A stretch of 64,000 nt of DNA from Exophiala sp. HKRS030 (lineage: Eukaryota > Ascomycota > Eurotiomycetes > Chaetothyriales > Herpotrichiellaceae), in contig JAHWDD010000005.1 in the NCBI GenBank assembly GCA_023897205.1, positions 2,976,001-3,040,000 of the forward strand. The letters run 5' to 3'. The notes under the pieces are model-generated. The model worked only from the letters and a program-made list of their open reading frames with translations. It was not told where the DNA came from and did not search any database. How positions within the stretch are numbered: the stretch's first letter is position 1; every line of letters begins with the position of its first letter. This document shows positions 35,015 to 47,702 of the stretch, in pieces. A program made the translations under genes and the position numbers.

Positions 35015-37582
35015 ATGTCGTCCTCTCACCCTCCAGATCGGCTGTTCAGGTATCCTCCTATGGAAAGACAAGATCTAAACCAATCTCAACTGGGCAGCTT
35101 CAAGTTTGTTCCCGTTGACAGCACACAATCCATTCAAGAAGCCGCTGCTCGTTCATTGAACCACAGCTTTTCCAATTATCTTGTCCAGCGCCACTGTTCA
35201 GCACCACAGCAAGAGAAGCTGATTTCAGATACATCCATTCCACAATCTCCGTCAAACAATCCTAACTATTTCAACGAATACATCAAACCCGATCTTGCAG
35301 ATTCTCGTCTACGCCTAGGTCCAGCAGCTGTGCGTTCAGCCGTGCAAGGTGCCGCCCTGAGCCCTTCTAGACACATTCGAGGCGTTTTGGATGAAGACAT
35401 CCGGTCTCGCTTCAACTCAAACCAACCCAACTTCACCTCATCTGTAACAAGAGGATCACATAGGGGTCTACATTCAAAGGTAAGTATACCACTTGACATC
35501 ACCACCGTCTGCTGACATATGGTTAATCTAGACGGGATCTTCGATCTCTGCATCTCATTCTACCATCATGGACGCGAGTGCTTTCGCTTTTCTTCCTGTC
35601 GTTGATGAAACGGAACCTCCTATCATGTTGTCCAGTGAACCTACAACTGTTCAATCTCTGTGCATCGCACTCGCAAATGAACAGCAAGCCCATCAGGCAA
35701 CTCGGCTGGCGTCACAGAGTCTATTGCAAAAGATCGACAACTTTGAATTGAAGACGAAGAAGCTCGAGAGTGATCTGAAGAGCCAAACAAACGTTGTCAC
35801 GATGTTGAAAAGCATTATCAAACATCAGGAAGCCGAAGTTGTACGACTAAGCCAACTCGTCGAACCACAGGACCGGTCTGCTTCGTTAGAAGATGAGGAC
35901 GTTGCGTTGAAGGAGTTCTACCGCACACACCAGCGGCTAGCAAAACAAAGTACTGCAGGCCAGATTGAGAGCTCCATCTTGCACGATGCCCTCGAGAGAC
36001 AAAGGGCCGACTACGAAACACGCGGTTATCCTGTGAACAAATCTTACATATCCAGCCGATCTGGAGGCGAAGTTCGCGAGGCTGCGAGCAACGACGCCCA
36101 GTTGTACAACTTCGAAGCACTTAAGAGTCCGGAACTAGAACTCTCGCTGAGGACCGAGTGGGGCTGCACTCTTCGCAAACACCTCTCAGTCGATCCTCCA
36201 GAAGCATCTCCAAGGACTCCGAGCAAGGGGCTATCCGTCCAGACAGACTCGTGGATATATCTCCAGACTCTGTCGAAGGCTTCAATCCTGTGGGTGAGCA
36301 GGCGAGCGCTGATGATACTTGGAAAGAGGAGTGTCTCTCGTCTAATGACCAAGCGGCGTCGGCTCCCCGAACCCCCTTCCCTCGTCAGGAATGATATCCG
36401 CTGGCCGCAAGGGCAATCTTCGGGTGAGTGCTCCGGTCTGGTTGACAAGACTCAACTGATTGATCGCAGACCAGTGACAATCCCGTTCTCGAACTTGTGA
36501 GTATATGATGACGTCCTTTGCATGGAACCTGAATTGACTGTTTCCAGCCCGCCAATTTTCTCGCTAAATATGGTGCTAAAGCTTCCAGCAATAGCAACGG
36601 CGGTTCAGACGACGAGGTATGTCTTTTTGTGGGCGCAATGACAAGGCTAACTCAAAAACGAGGCTAAACAAGTCGACAATACCCTCGGAGAACAAACCGT
36701 CAATGTTTTGAAAGACGAACACCGCCAGATTTCGAAAGTCGTAAATGGCAAGTGCCACGAAGATGAAACGACAAACCTCAATCAAAAGAAACTAACTGTC
36801 GCCTATTGCATGCCGAGCGAGTTTCCTGGTCAGCCAATGTGGTATATCACAAAAAAAGATCCAATTTTTCAGGACGATAGGGAGCTTCTCAATGCAAAAG
36901 TCATCAGTGGGTGTCCCACGAACCGTTGCTCACAGTTCTACAATCATCCCGTTCGATATCTTCCTGAAGATGCCGTGATCAGCCGAAACTGCTATCGCAC
37001 AGTCATGCTCTACGATATACCTGAAGGAACAACCGCTAAGGACATCCTTAACATTGTTCGGGATGGGTCGGTAGAGTCCATTGAGCTGGTCGGACCCATC
37101 GGTAGGTCCCACCAAAGAATCACAAGCTTCATGACCGCCCGCTTGGTCTTTGTCTACGAATCTGGTGCTATGAGCATGATATCACGCCAAGAAGAAGAAG
37201 TACTCAAAATCAGGAATGCTGAAGTACATGCCTGGCTGGTTCAAGAGCCAACTTATCCTCGACCCAGTGATATAGACGATGAGATCTTTGGACCGGAACG
37301 AGCTTCTAGGATTCTGTTGATTGGGAACATCAATGGGAGGAATACGAACGTATCCTGCTGAGATTAAAGACGCTCAATCTTGACCAATGGGTTGTTGAAA
37401 TCGCGCGTTCAATGGGAGACTATGTAGCCATCGAGTTCACTTCGGTCAAGTACGCGGTCAAGGCACACCAGGCGTTCAGAGCTGATCGAGCTTTGGAGGG
37501 CATCGAGTTAATCTACAATATAGATTACTGTTGCAAAGTCTGGGAGGCCGGTGTATTTGCGGAGAAGTCAGTCGATGGCTAG
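35015..37582 (+). CDS. Orphan protein with coiled coil and RRM-like C-terminus
   Basis: Five exons (35015-35479, 35532-36423, 36470-36496, 36548-36616, 36663-37582) can encode about 791 residues once three apparent -1 shifts are allowed for (G4 36160-36163, C5 36372-36376, G3 37323-37325). With them every junction is in frame. The N-terminal half is polar. A likely coiled coil follows (LLQKIDNFELKTKKLESDLK). The C-terminal part has TVMLYDIPEGTTAKDILNIV, like the first strand and helix of an RRM, then ARLVFVYESGAMSMI. A second region (LNLDQWVVEIARSMGDYVAI, AVKAHQAFRADRAL) looks like another degenerate RRM. An RNA-binding role is inferred only. I do not recognise an orthologue. Confidence 0.6.
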
Positions 37583-37914
37583 CTAATATGAGAAGAGAAA
37601 TGCGGAAAATTGAAGCCGCTCGGAGTGTCGGCCTGGGTTTATATTAACGGGAGTCCTCTCGAAAGGAGCAACGATACTACTACAGTGCTAGCAAAAGCAT
37701 AACATACACTGAGACTAATATACCTGGTTTCCGTTTAGCAAGTCTTGGTCAAAAAGCAAGCACTTCCACATAGAACCAGGGCGGACGACCTCCTAAACCA
37801 CACCTTTCCCTTTTCGGTGTTAGCGCAAATCTCAATTTCTGAAATCCTGACGCTGTCCTTATGCCTTGTTGTAAAAGCCACCACATTACCAGATCCATCA
37901 CTGTAATCTTGCCG
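37583..37914. other. Intergenic, promoter of the WD40-cyclophilin gene
   Basis: A 332-bp gap between two plus-strand genes. Nothing else was recognised. Confidence 0.45.
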
Positions 37915-39768
37915 ATGTCCGATACTCCCTCAAGAAAACGATCACGGTCGCAAAGTGCGAGTGGTGATGATGGTGAATCTTCGGACGATGACTTTGGTCC
38001 GGCGTTGCCATCATCAGTACCACCCAAGAAAAAGCGGAAGCTCCCATACGAATCGTTGTATGTGGATGCTCTACCGAAAGGACTCCGATATTCTAAGTCA
38101 TTGATGCATAAGGAGCAGATCTCTACGGTAACAGTCGCTCCGTCACCGGTCGACTTTGTCATCACCACCTCGATCGATGGAGTCGTGAAGTTTTGGAAAA
38201 AAATCGCCCACGGTATCGAGTTTGCCAAGGAATATCAGGCACATGAAGGTCGCATTGTCAGCTCTAGCATCAGCGTCGACGGCGGTCTCTTTGCGACAAC
38301 TGGCGATGAAGACGATAAAACGGTCAAGATTTTCGACGTCGTCACATTTGATCTGTTGGCAATTGTTACTCTAGAGCAAGCTGCTTCTTGCATCTGCTGG
38401 GTGCATCGACGGGGCGCCTCTCCCATACTAGCGGCTGGTGTTGGTAAAGCCGTTCACATCTACGATGGCCGTGGAGACTCGAACACGCCCATACATACCC
38501 TGACTTCACTACATCGTGCTCCTGTCGTGGCGATGGCCTTCAACCCCGCATTCGACTGTGTGGTGTCTGCCGATGAAGGTGGAATGATAGAGTATTGGCA
38601 GCCTAGAGACAGCTACGAGAAGCCGGATAGCGTGTTCCAGATGAAATCGAAGACCAACCTTTTCGACTTCAAAAAGGCCAAGTCGTCACCTACTTCAATT
38701 GCCATTTCTCCCTCAGGGCATCAATTTGCTACGATATCTTTTCCAGATCGAAAAGTCAGGGTTTTCGACTTTGCGTCAGGCAAGCTTTATCGTTCCTACG
38801 ATGAATCGATCGAGACGATCACGACAATGCAACAGGCGGGAACTGCTCTGCAGAAGCTAGAGGAAGTTGAACTCGGCCGCAGGCTTGCTGTTGAGCGAGA
38901 TTTGGATAGTCCCGCATTGCGGTCGAGGATAAATGTTGTCTTTGACGAATCAGGGCATTTTATCGCTTATGGATCCCTGCTCGGTGTCAAAGTCATCAAT
39001 ACTTTAACAAACAGAGTGATGAAGGCATATGGCAAAGACGAGCCATTCCGAGCTTTGAACGTGGCGCTTTATCAAGGTGCCCCTCAGAGGAAAGACGTCG
39101 TGACCGTCTCAATGGCCGCTTCTGCGAACCCACTGCTGGATGAAGCTGAAGAACGTGATCCTATGTTATTCGCAACGGGTTATGGTAAAGTACGGTTTTA
39201 TATGTTTACGAACGAAGAAGAAATCAGCAAGTCGACGCGAGATGTGCAAAATGAGAAACCGCGGGTTATCAGTGGCAAGAAAAAAGAAGAGAAGAAAATC
39301 CAGAGTGGCAGCGCGGCAACACTTCATACCAATTATGGTGACATCCACATTCGATTGTTCCCCGACAAAGCGCCCAAAGCGGTGGAAAACTTTGTAACGC
39401 ATGCAAGAAATGGGTACTACAACAGCACTATCTTCCACCGAGTCATCAGGAAATTCATGATCCAGGGTGGAGATCCGATGGGCGATGGAACTGGCGGAGA
39501 AAGTATCTGGGGAAAGGAGTTTGAAGACGAGTTCTCGGATTTGAAGCACGACAAGCCGTATACTGTCAGCATGGCCAACGCAGGACCAGGCACAAACGGG
39601 TCGCAATTCTTCATTACGACAGAGAAGACTCCCTGGCTGGATAACAAGCATACGATATTTGGTCGAGCTTATCAGGGACTGGATGTGATTCATCAGATTG
39701 AAAACGCGAAAGTGCGCAAAGAGAAGCCCGAGGAGGATATCAAGATTGTGAATATCACCATTAGCTGA
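37915..39768 (+). CDS. WD40-cyclophilin peptidyl-prolyl isomerase (PPWD1/Cyp15 type)
   Basis: A single exon encodes 617 residues. The N-terminus is basic and serine-rich with a nuclear-signal-like PPKKKRKLPYE. Then come several WD40-like repeats (about residues 60-440) with FVITTSIDGVVKFWKK and AMAFNPAFDCVVSADEGGMI. The C-terminal 150 residues are a cyclophilin domain: IFHRVIRKFMIQGGDPMGDG with the catalytic arginine, GPGTNGSQFFITT and TPWLDNKHTIFG with the cyclosporin-contacting tryptophan. Human PPWD1 and fission yeast Cyp15 share this order and associate with spliceosomes, so a nuclear proline-isomerase role in splicing is likely. MPCCKSHH, 54 bases upstream, is an alternative start. The frame is unbroken. 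Confidence 0.93.
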   Translation: MSDTPSRKRSRSQSASGDDGESSDDDFGPALPSSVPPKKKRKLPYESLYVDALPKGLRYSKSLMHKEQISTVTVAPSPVDFVITTSIDGVVKFWKKIAHGIEFAKEYQAHEGRIVSSSISVDGGLFATTGDEDDKTVKIFDVVTFDLLAIVTLEQAASCICWVHRRGASPILAAGVGKAVHIYDGRGDSNTPIHTLTSLHRAPVVAMAFNPAFDCVVSADEGGMIEYWQPRDSYEKPDSVFQMKSKTNLFDFKKAKSSPTSIAISPSGHQFATISFPDRKVRVFDFASGKLYRSYDESIETITTMQQAGTALQKLEEVELGRRLAVERDLDSPALRSRINVVFDESGHFIAYGSLLGVKVINTLTNRVMKAYGKDEPFRALNVALYQGAPQRKDVVTVSMAASANPLLDEAEERDPMLFATGYGKVRFYMFTNEEEISKSTRDVQNEKPRVISGKKKEEKKIQSGSAATLHTNYGDIHIRLFPDKAPKAVENFVTHARNGYYNSTIFHRVIRKFMIQGGDPMGDGTGGESIWGKEFEDEFSDLKHDKPYTVSMANAGPGTNGSQFFITTEKTPWLDNKHTIFGRAYQGLDVIHQIENAKVRKEKPEEDIKIVNITIS

Positions 39769-40090
39769 AGAGGCATGTTCACACCAAGAGCAGAAGATGC
39801 TATAGTACTCTCTTCCTAGTCATCCGTCCATATACAGCTCTCTTGTAACAAATAGGAGTAAAATAGATTAAGTAACGGACTCTGAGAGTGCTCAGTGAAG
39901 GGGAACGTGACTAAAATGATATTGAAGTGAATCTCGTATTCCGGATTTTTATCTCCGCATTTCGAGCATCCCCTCACCAAACTTTTTTCCCATTCGATGA
40001 CCATAGGCGTGACTTCCTCGAAACGCGGTTTGCTCTTTCCACGCGCTCGTCCCTGCCTCGCACATTCCAGTCGCTTTTGCGATTGCCACA
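39769..40090. other. Intergenic between cyclophilin and Dnt1-like genes
   Basis: This short gap holds the terminator of one gene and the promoter of the next. No extra element was recognised. Confidence 0.45.
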
Positions 40091-43000
40091 ATGGTCAAAT
40101 TGATGGTAGCGGCCAGGGTCGTGCCCGAAGACGAGTACCTGGAGTCTCTCACTGCATCCTCACCGATCAAGGCATTGCGCAGTGAGAAGCGACTTCTGGT
40201 CACCGTCCGAGAACCCTACAAGTGGCAGATCGGCACACTCGCCCTCGAGATCAAAAGAGCTTACAAAAGCTGCTATCAACGGTAGGCTGCCCGTGTCATG
40301 GTGTCAATTTGGACAGCCCGCTTACGTTGTCGCAGTGACTTAACGACAATCAAGTACCTCAAAGACAACGAAGACGACTGCGACCTCGACCCTCAACTTT
40401 ATGTGTCCGACCTCCTTCTAGATGAAGGTAAAGCAGAAAGAGATGGCAGCGACCAGAAGGCTACAATCAAGGTGATTCTGGAACAGGGAAGAGCAGTACG
40501 TGAAGGCTCAGTTGCGGTCGGAAATCTGTTGGAGAATCCTCAGTTCCATATTCAGCATCAGAAAACATCCCGTCCTCCGGTTCCCAAATTTCCTGGACTC
40601 CCTTCGGCTCTCGGAAAACGCCAGCATTCATCAACAGACGCGCCTTCATGGGCTCTTAATGGGAGCAAGAGACAGAGGCAAGTCGATATTCCGGGAACAC
40701 ATAGGGAAGAGAGCTTGGTTTCCACAATCGAGCGGGATCCTCACGGAGACCATCGCGACCATGTGGTCCCAGCGACTCAGTCACCTCCTCAGCAGAGTAA
40801 TAGCTCGCAACATGTTCTACACAAGATCAAGGCCGAGTCGCCGGAGCTCTGGGGTCACTGGCAAAATGTCACTGCAGCTACGGCAGATGAACTACAAGAG
40901 TTAGACGAAGAGCCTACAGGATTTCTGCCTCCTCCACGCCACTCTAGCACCCGCCCGAATCATTACGCAAACCAGTTTCAACAGAGCAATGGGGAAGCTC
41001 GGCTTGCAGGCCAACACGACGCTCCACATTCTCGTCTTCCGGTAACGCCAGTAGTCGAACCTTCAAGACATCACTCCAGCTCAGGCGGAGAAAATCTCCT
41101 CGCGCACAACTTTGTGGCTCAATCAACGCCCCAGAGACATTCTTCATCAGCTGGGAAATTCAAAAGACCCGCCCGGAAGGACATATATGACTATCCTGAA
41201 TCAGATATTGACGATTCACAGATGTCGCCAAGATCGAAGTCAGCAAGTTTGCACAGAGACAAATCCCGAGATCGCTTCACTAGGATCGAAAGTCTCAAGT
41301 CACCACCATTGGACATAGATGCAGACCAAGAATTAACCATAAGTCAAGCCGTCGCTGTGCTTGATAATGAGTCAGTATTTAACGACAATGACATTGTTGA
41401 GCACGATTTTCGTCGGCAGGAACGTAATCCTAGTGGATTTAAACATGTAACTGCCGACAACTCTTCTGACGATATCTTTGAGGATGCAGAGACCAATGCT
41501 GATAATGAGCGTAACCTGGGAGATCACACAACAGCGGAGCCTTTTCTAGCCGAAAACATCCAGGAAGCTCAGCACTCGAAGGATGTTGCCACCCAAGATC
41601 AACATCCAGGTGCCAGTATCGAAAATGCAGCGAATGGAACAACGATCAAAGAGACAGACTCGAAGAGCAAAGCGAAGCACAAAAAGCGGAAACGACCGTC
41701 AAAATCTGGGAGCTCGAGCGTCAACGATGATGCATCTGTCATCGGCTCTAAAGATCACAAGGTTCAGGTACAAGCCTCAAAGCCTTCCGTTGCTCCTTTC
41801 TCCAACAACAAGGATGTCCAGACAAGGTCAACACCAATTCCTGATAATCTTGACGAACAATTGTCACAGTCACTGCAACAATCTGCACATAAATCCTTGC
41901 ACAAGTCGAAGCCAGGAAAAACAGCTTTGACTGAGCCCTCGCTTTCATCATCTAAGAAGAAGACGTCCAACAAAAAGTCCAACGACAAGTCTTCGGAGAT
42001 CGCCTCCCCTCAATCATCAAGAAAGCGTGCAAAATCCGTTTCTGCAGAGAACAAGAAATCGGAAGGGAAGCCAGCGAAGCGTGAAAGGATGAAGAGAACA
42101 AGCGGCACCAAGATCGACCTTCCTTCAAGCAACTTCGTTCGCGTGGACAGACCTACAGAAACATCCAGTTCGACAAAGTCTCTACCGAACCGGGGTTCTA
42201 CCGAAACAAGTGTGCAAGAAACTGAGAAATCGCCCTCAACGAGGAAACAACATGCTCTGACCGTTGATGAGGGGCATTCAGTGAGAACAAGTCCCTCGAT
42301 TCCGATAGGCTTGACCGAGGAAGAACTCAAGATCTTGAAAAGTCGCGAAGGTATGACGAAGCAAGAGTACGAAGCAGAAAAGCGGAGAAAGCAGCTCGAA
42401 CAGAAGCAAGCTGATGCCGCAAAAAAGCGAGAAAGCCTCGGAAAATCTACGACAACTAAGACAAAAGCGACAGCAGCACCACTGAAGGACCAGGTAGTTG
42501 TTGGATCTGCTTCGGATAGCAAGAAACCCAAGTCCGAGAGCCAGAAGCATACCTCCGTCAGTGATGATGCGAAATCAAGTAGGGCGAATAAGTCCGCAAC
42601 AGAAAGTGAGACTGTGAATATGAAGGCAACAGATGATTCGAAAAAGCATGGAAGTTCGAAAGCTGGTGCTGTCTCCACTCCTAAGACAGTAGATGCCTCG
42701 TCGAACAAGAAAGCATCAGTGAAGTCTTCAAGTACAAGCCAGAACAGAAGTCCCGAGAAAGGAGCTCTTTCAACACAGCCAAGTAGCAAGGGTCGTCAAA
42801 CGCCAACGCCGGCTCCTGCCGGGCTCCTAGCAGCGTCTCAATCAAGGTCGACAATCTCAAAGCCCAAAGTTACTGAAATTGCCACTCCAACTATACAACA
42901 GGCTAGAAGCTTGAAAAATCTTCACGCGGCCCTAAAGACAGCCCATGAAATTGGAGCATCATCTGCTACGAGCTCAAGAAACTCTTCTCGTCCAAACCAG

Positions 43001-43441
43001 AAAAAGTTTGTTTTAAATACTCTGAACAATGACAGCGATGACGACGAGAGTAGCGACGAGGAGAGTGATGTTGAAGTCCCTGTGCAAACCAAAGCTGCTG
43101 TGAGGCAAATTTCGAAGCCACCAGTCGACAATACCAAAGTACGACAGACAGATGTGAAAGTCCCAGCTTCAAGAATCACGCAGTCACTCGATTCAACTTC
43201 CTCGTCCGGTAATGATAGCGACGAGGACTCAGTCGAGAGACAACAGACAGAGGCCGCGAAACAGAAGAAATCGGCTGAAGCCAGGGCTACACCTGCATCA
43301 CAATCAGCATTCGCCATATCTACTCCACGATCTGTCATCAGCAATACCTTCCACGCAAAACGTCCTGACCCAACTATTCGAGATGCCAGCATCGAGGTTT
43401 CAGATGACAGTAGCGACGATGATGAAAGTGATGCGCTTTAG
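40091..43441 (+). CDS. Dnt1/Net1-like nucleolar protein
   Basis: Two exons (40091-40281, 40336-43441) give 1098 residues in frame. The first 130 residues form a folded domain: MVKLMVAARVVPEDEYLESL, RSEKRLLVTVREPYKWQIGT, LEIKRAYKSCY and then a YVSDLLLDEG block. This matches the N-terminal domain of Dnt1/Net1 (PF10407), which binds Cdc14-type phosphatase and controls rDNA silencing and mitotic exit. The remaining 950 residues are low in complexity: serine-, lysine- and proline-rich, with basic nuclear-signal clusters such as KHKKRKRPSKSGSS and acidic SDDDES patches at the end. A helix-like EELKILKSREGMTKQEYEAE lies near residue 730. A nucleolar scaffold role is inferred. Confidence 0.82.
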
Positions 43442-44321
43442 AAGAGCCACAAGGGTTGGGGATTGAAAACCAGCATCAACCCGCAAGTTGTTTACCGAAA
43501 TTCTTGTGGGCCTATCAGAACCTGGACTCCAACCAAGAAGAAACAGGCCCAAGGCTGAGAAGATTCTGTATGAGCAGGTTTTGGCTGGATGAAATGATGT
43601 GCTTAGAGCTTGAATTGTAAGAAGGAGCCTTTGAAAAGGACGCAATCAAGCATCGTCGGGGTCAGAATAACCACATGAATTTGCAGGGTGTGTTGAAGCC
43701 GAACCAGGACTGACTGTCCCTAATGTTGCTATATGAGAAGATCATGGACATGGACAAGGATATGGAAACACTTGGATGGGGTTGACTATGTTACATATCA
43801 CCATCTGCTCTCAGCTTAGGCGAGCCTGCAAATGGACACTGGCTAGGATCACGTCTTCCCACTGTGCATCTAGGTTGACGAATTCTCCGAATTCAGGATC
43901 CAAATAGTTCAGTCAATATGAGAATGATTGCTTACATTGCATTGGACAACTACGAACCGGTGTTCGGTTTCTGCAATGCTCTTCCCGCCTCCCCGAAAAT
44001 ATGCTCCCAATCACTTTCCAAAGGTAAAAGACCCCTGAAATACCAATAGCCAGATAAACCAGCAGACGGTTGCCTTCATGGTATTGTGCTACCAGTTACC
44101 CAGTCCCCTCATAAGTCGATAGCCTCGACGGCCTGCGAATCAGTAGTTAACACAGAGAAACAAGCTTGATACTCACCAAAATCGACAGGGAGTGAAAAAA
44201 CCTCAGGAGAAGACCGACATCGATATACCACATTCATTCCTTACCTTTCTCATGTTTCAATGCGATTAGAACTGTCCCTGTACGTTCGTACGTATGTACG
44301 TTGTACGTGAGAGAAGAGACA

Positions 44322-44424
44322 GGATATGGATATGGATATGGATATGGATATGGATATGGATATGGATATGGATATGGATATGGATATGGATATGGATATG
44401 GATATGGATATGGATATGGATATG
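44322..44424. repeat. Hexanucleotide microsatellite (GGATAT)n, about 17 copies
   Basis: About 103 bp of near-perfect GGATAT repeat. It is followed within two bases by a tetranucleotide repeat. Confidence 0.97.
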
Positions 44425-44426
44425 GG

Positions 44427-44455
44427 TGAATGAATGAATGAATGAATGAATGAAT
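44427..44455. repeat. Tetranucleotide microsatellite (TGAA)n, about 7 copies
   Basis: Perfect TGAA repeats directly after the GGATAT array. Confidence 0.95.
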
Positions 44456-44522
44456 TTATTCACCCGGATGGTCTCGTCGACTCTCATTCGCTCGCCTCAC
44501 TCACTGTTGAGAAAAACGACGG

Positions 44523-44672
<150 letters not shown>

Positions 44673-45637
44673 AGTTAAAGACTTTTACGGTAATACGATT
44701 CATCAGTTAATTAATAGCACTGTGCTCGGGGTGATGGTTATGTAGAGGTTTCTGTTTCTCTTGCGGCATACATGTCTTTTTTTGTCTCAGCTACCTACCT
44801 ACCATGACCTAGGTACATACATACCATACCATATCATATCAGACCGCCACGACCAGACCAGGTTAGACAACTACGGCTTTTAGCTCTTCCAGGACCGCAT
44901 TGTTCTCTCGTTCCATTGGGCGCCTTATTAGATCTAGCCACACTTCCACACATTGTTTGTATGCCATTTGCATCTTTTGCGAGGATATTGTCTGGTTCGC
45001 TCATCATGAATATACACACCGCTCCTTTGTCTGGTTAGTTAGCTGCCTTTGGCGAATCCCCATATCCTCGATGTTTGTCCTGGCAATCCATAACCTGGTC
45101 GATGCCCCGCGTATGTACACCAAATCTGGAGACGAATCAAGTGGTTGTAACTGTTGTGCCGAGCGTCAATGTGTCGTTCGCGTCATCTGAGAGGTTTGAC
45201 GTCGAAGGCGCATATTTGTTTGTAAGTCCATTGAGTTGGTTGATTATTGTGGAGGCATAAACGAGAGGTGCGGCCATGATTGGAATGCCGAGATATGAGA
45301 CAAGATGGATAGATGTGCAGTGGACTGAATTGGCGGGAGCACCAGGAATATCATGGCTGAAGGGATGCATCGTCTTGCTTGGACATTTGAGTCATTCTCC
45401 CAGGTATGGCGCAGAGTCTTTGAATGGCATCGATTGTGTTTCTATGTGCTGTGTGCCCCGAACATGCGAGATGACTCTGGAGGCTTCCCAGAAAACATGG
45501 CACTATACGATGTGGTGGCGGATGATAGTTTCCAAGGCTCTTGCCATGTGCAGAGCGATTGAGAGTCCGCATTTCTTCGACCGCCACCCTCACAGAGCGT
45601 GGCCAACTTCTACACTCCTCATAACACCACTTCTCCC

Positions 45638-47184
45638 TCAAGAACTTTCCGGCTCGATTGTGTTTCCGGCGACAATGTTGGCCCAACCAATCAGACGCCA
45701 GTGCTTTTCAATTCTTCGGCTCAAGGCAATCTTTTCGCCGATGGCTGTGCAAGCAGGATTGGTCAATGTCAGTTTCGCTGCGTCTGCCTTGACACCCATG
45801 ACCTTTGCACCTGTGGCGGTAGATCCGATGTTCACCATGAGAACTTCGTTCTTTGCGAGTTTGGCAACCTTGGCCTGTTTGCCGTCCGCAGTCTTGACAC
45901 CAAGCAGTCTTCGTAGCAGAAAGTAGTTGACTTCCAGCTCCATATAAATCTCGGGAAGTTGACCTTTGAGACCGAGGACGTGACCCACAAGTCGATCTGC
46001 TCTGCAAAGTGTGGGATCGACGCGAGTACCAACACCAATAAGACCACCAGGAACGGCGAATTTGAGATCATTGTGTTCCGCGAACAGCGAAACTACGCGA
46101 GACATGATGGGTTTGCAGATGGTCTGCCCTTGGGCATCTTTTGTGATGATACCCGGACGAATCTCAATCTCGTCACCTAGTTTCAAGACACCAGTCAAGA
46201 TGGAACCACCAGCAACACCACCCTTCAAATCCTCAATTTCAGCACCTGGCTTGTTGACGTCGAAAGATCGAATGACGATCATATGGGGTGCAGCCTTGAA
46301 ATTTCTAACAGGAACAGGTATTTTGGTGACCAAATATTCGTTGATGGCATCAATGTTGTATTTCAACTGTGCGGAGATAGGAATGATAGGGGACCCGTCA
46401 GCGACCGTTCCCTTGATAAACTTGAGGATCGATTCGTAGTGTTGTTGAGCACCCTCCTCGCGCATGAGATCGACCTTGTTCTGTAGGATAATGATGTGGT
46501 TGAGTTTCATGATCTCAATGGCGGCCAAATGCTCCGAAGTTTGAGGCTGTGGGCAAGATTCGTTTCCAGCAATCAAGAGCAGAGCAGCATCCATGACTGC
46601 AGCGCCTGAAAGCATAGTACTCATGAGAATATCGTGACCGGGGCAATCGACGAAGGAAACATGCCGTGACAACCGATATGTGCCGCCACAACCTTCCCTT
46701 TCACAAGGGGGATCAACCTCTTTCTCTGACTTGTAGGATCGATAGCATGTCGGTCTGGGACAGGCTTCGTTGTCGCACTTGTAGATCTTAGCATTGGCAT
46801 ACCCGAGTTTGATGGTAATATTTCGTTCCAGTTCATTCTTGAAACGGACAGTCTGCACTCCGGAGATGGCCTTGACGACGGTAGATTTTCCGTGAGCGAC
46901 ATGACCAATGGTGCCAATGTTTATAGTTGCCTGTCGAGAGATGATTTCTGGCGACAATGGAGTCAACGTGGATATATCAAGGTCTTTTGGGTCGGGTTGT
47001 TCGGGCAGAATAGGCCTGGCAATGTGTGGTTCAGGAACAACAGCTGAGGTGTTCTTCTTCAACGCAGATTTGGGGGTTGATTTGTCTCTTCCACTTCGTC
47101 GGCAAATGTGTCATTTTCGTCTCCGGGAGGGGTTCCGGGTTGAGAAAACTCGTCGTCCGAAGGCAAATCGCCGTTGGTAGCCAT
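45638..47184 (-). CDS. GCD11: Translation initiation factor eIF2 gamma subunit
   Basis: The protein carries all GTPase marks of eIF2-gamma: GHVAHGKST (G1, near residue 93), a cysteine zinc ribbon beginning [20 protein letters not shown] (G3), NKVD (G4) and SAQ (G5). The beta-barrel domains end at GNTIEPESS. It carries initiator Met-tRNA to the 40S subunit and is essential. The N-terminal [20 protein letters not shown] exon frame from 47184 ends in a stop after NQPP. The expected [11 protein letters not shown] lies in the next frame. The switch is at the G5 run 47072-47076 (C run on the coding strand). One missing base repairs it and gives 515 residues, the normal length. A consensus error is far more likely than loss of this gene. 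Confidence 0.92.
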
Positions 47185-47702
47185 GATTGCGGTGTTTTGA
47201 GGTAGTTTCGCAGGTGGCGGGTGTGATGGAATTAGTGCCAAATGTTTGTGAATTCTTGACACAACAGGGCAGCGGATTGAAGATAGCCGGGAATTTTTGG
47301 TTAGGCAGAAAAATGAATCTGTTACTTGATTTCGAGCAGGAGTTTGTTGGTTGTCGTCGAAGAAGGTGCAGGGTGATGTGGGTGATGTGACTGAGAATGA
47401 ATGGAATGTGCTTTTGGTGGGCTGCGGGGACTTTTCCTAAATTTGTGGAATTTGTCTGGTTGCTGCCAAGCCATGACTCATTAAGAGACTTTCGACTGCC
47501 TTTCCATGATTAAAGCGGCATTGCCTCTGAGCTTCTATCGAGATTCTTACTCCGTAGTTAGTTAGGCAGCCTTGCGATGCTTTGTCTTCCCCCTCCTCGG
47601 AAAGGAGGACATCATATCACTGCTAAGAAACAACATCTCTCTCTTGCCATGTTAAGAGTAGTCTATAGTGTGATGGAGAGGATGGTGATGTCCGACTCTA
47701 GC
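47185..47702. other. Intergenic, eIF2-gamma promoter and M16 protease 3' end
   Basis: A 518-bp gap between two minus-strand genes. It contains one TACTCCGTA motif at 47548 followed by AGTTAGTTAGG. No gene was seen. Confidence 0.5.

Noticed and set aside
42010..42789. Long open frame antisense to the Dnt1-like gene
   Set aside because: It mirrors the Ser/Lys-rich codons of the real gene on the other strand and shows no domain.
44266..44487. Minus-strand frame of alternating His-Ile
   Set aside because: It is the GGATAT hexanucleotide repeat in translation, not a gene.
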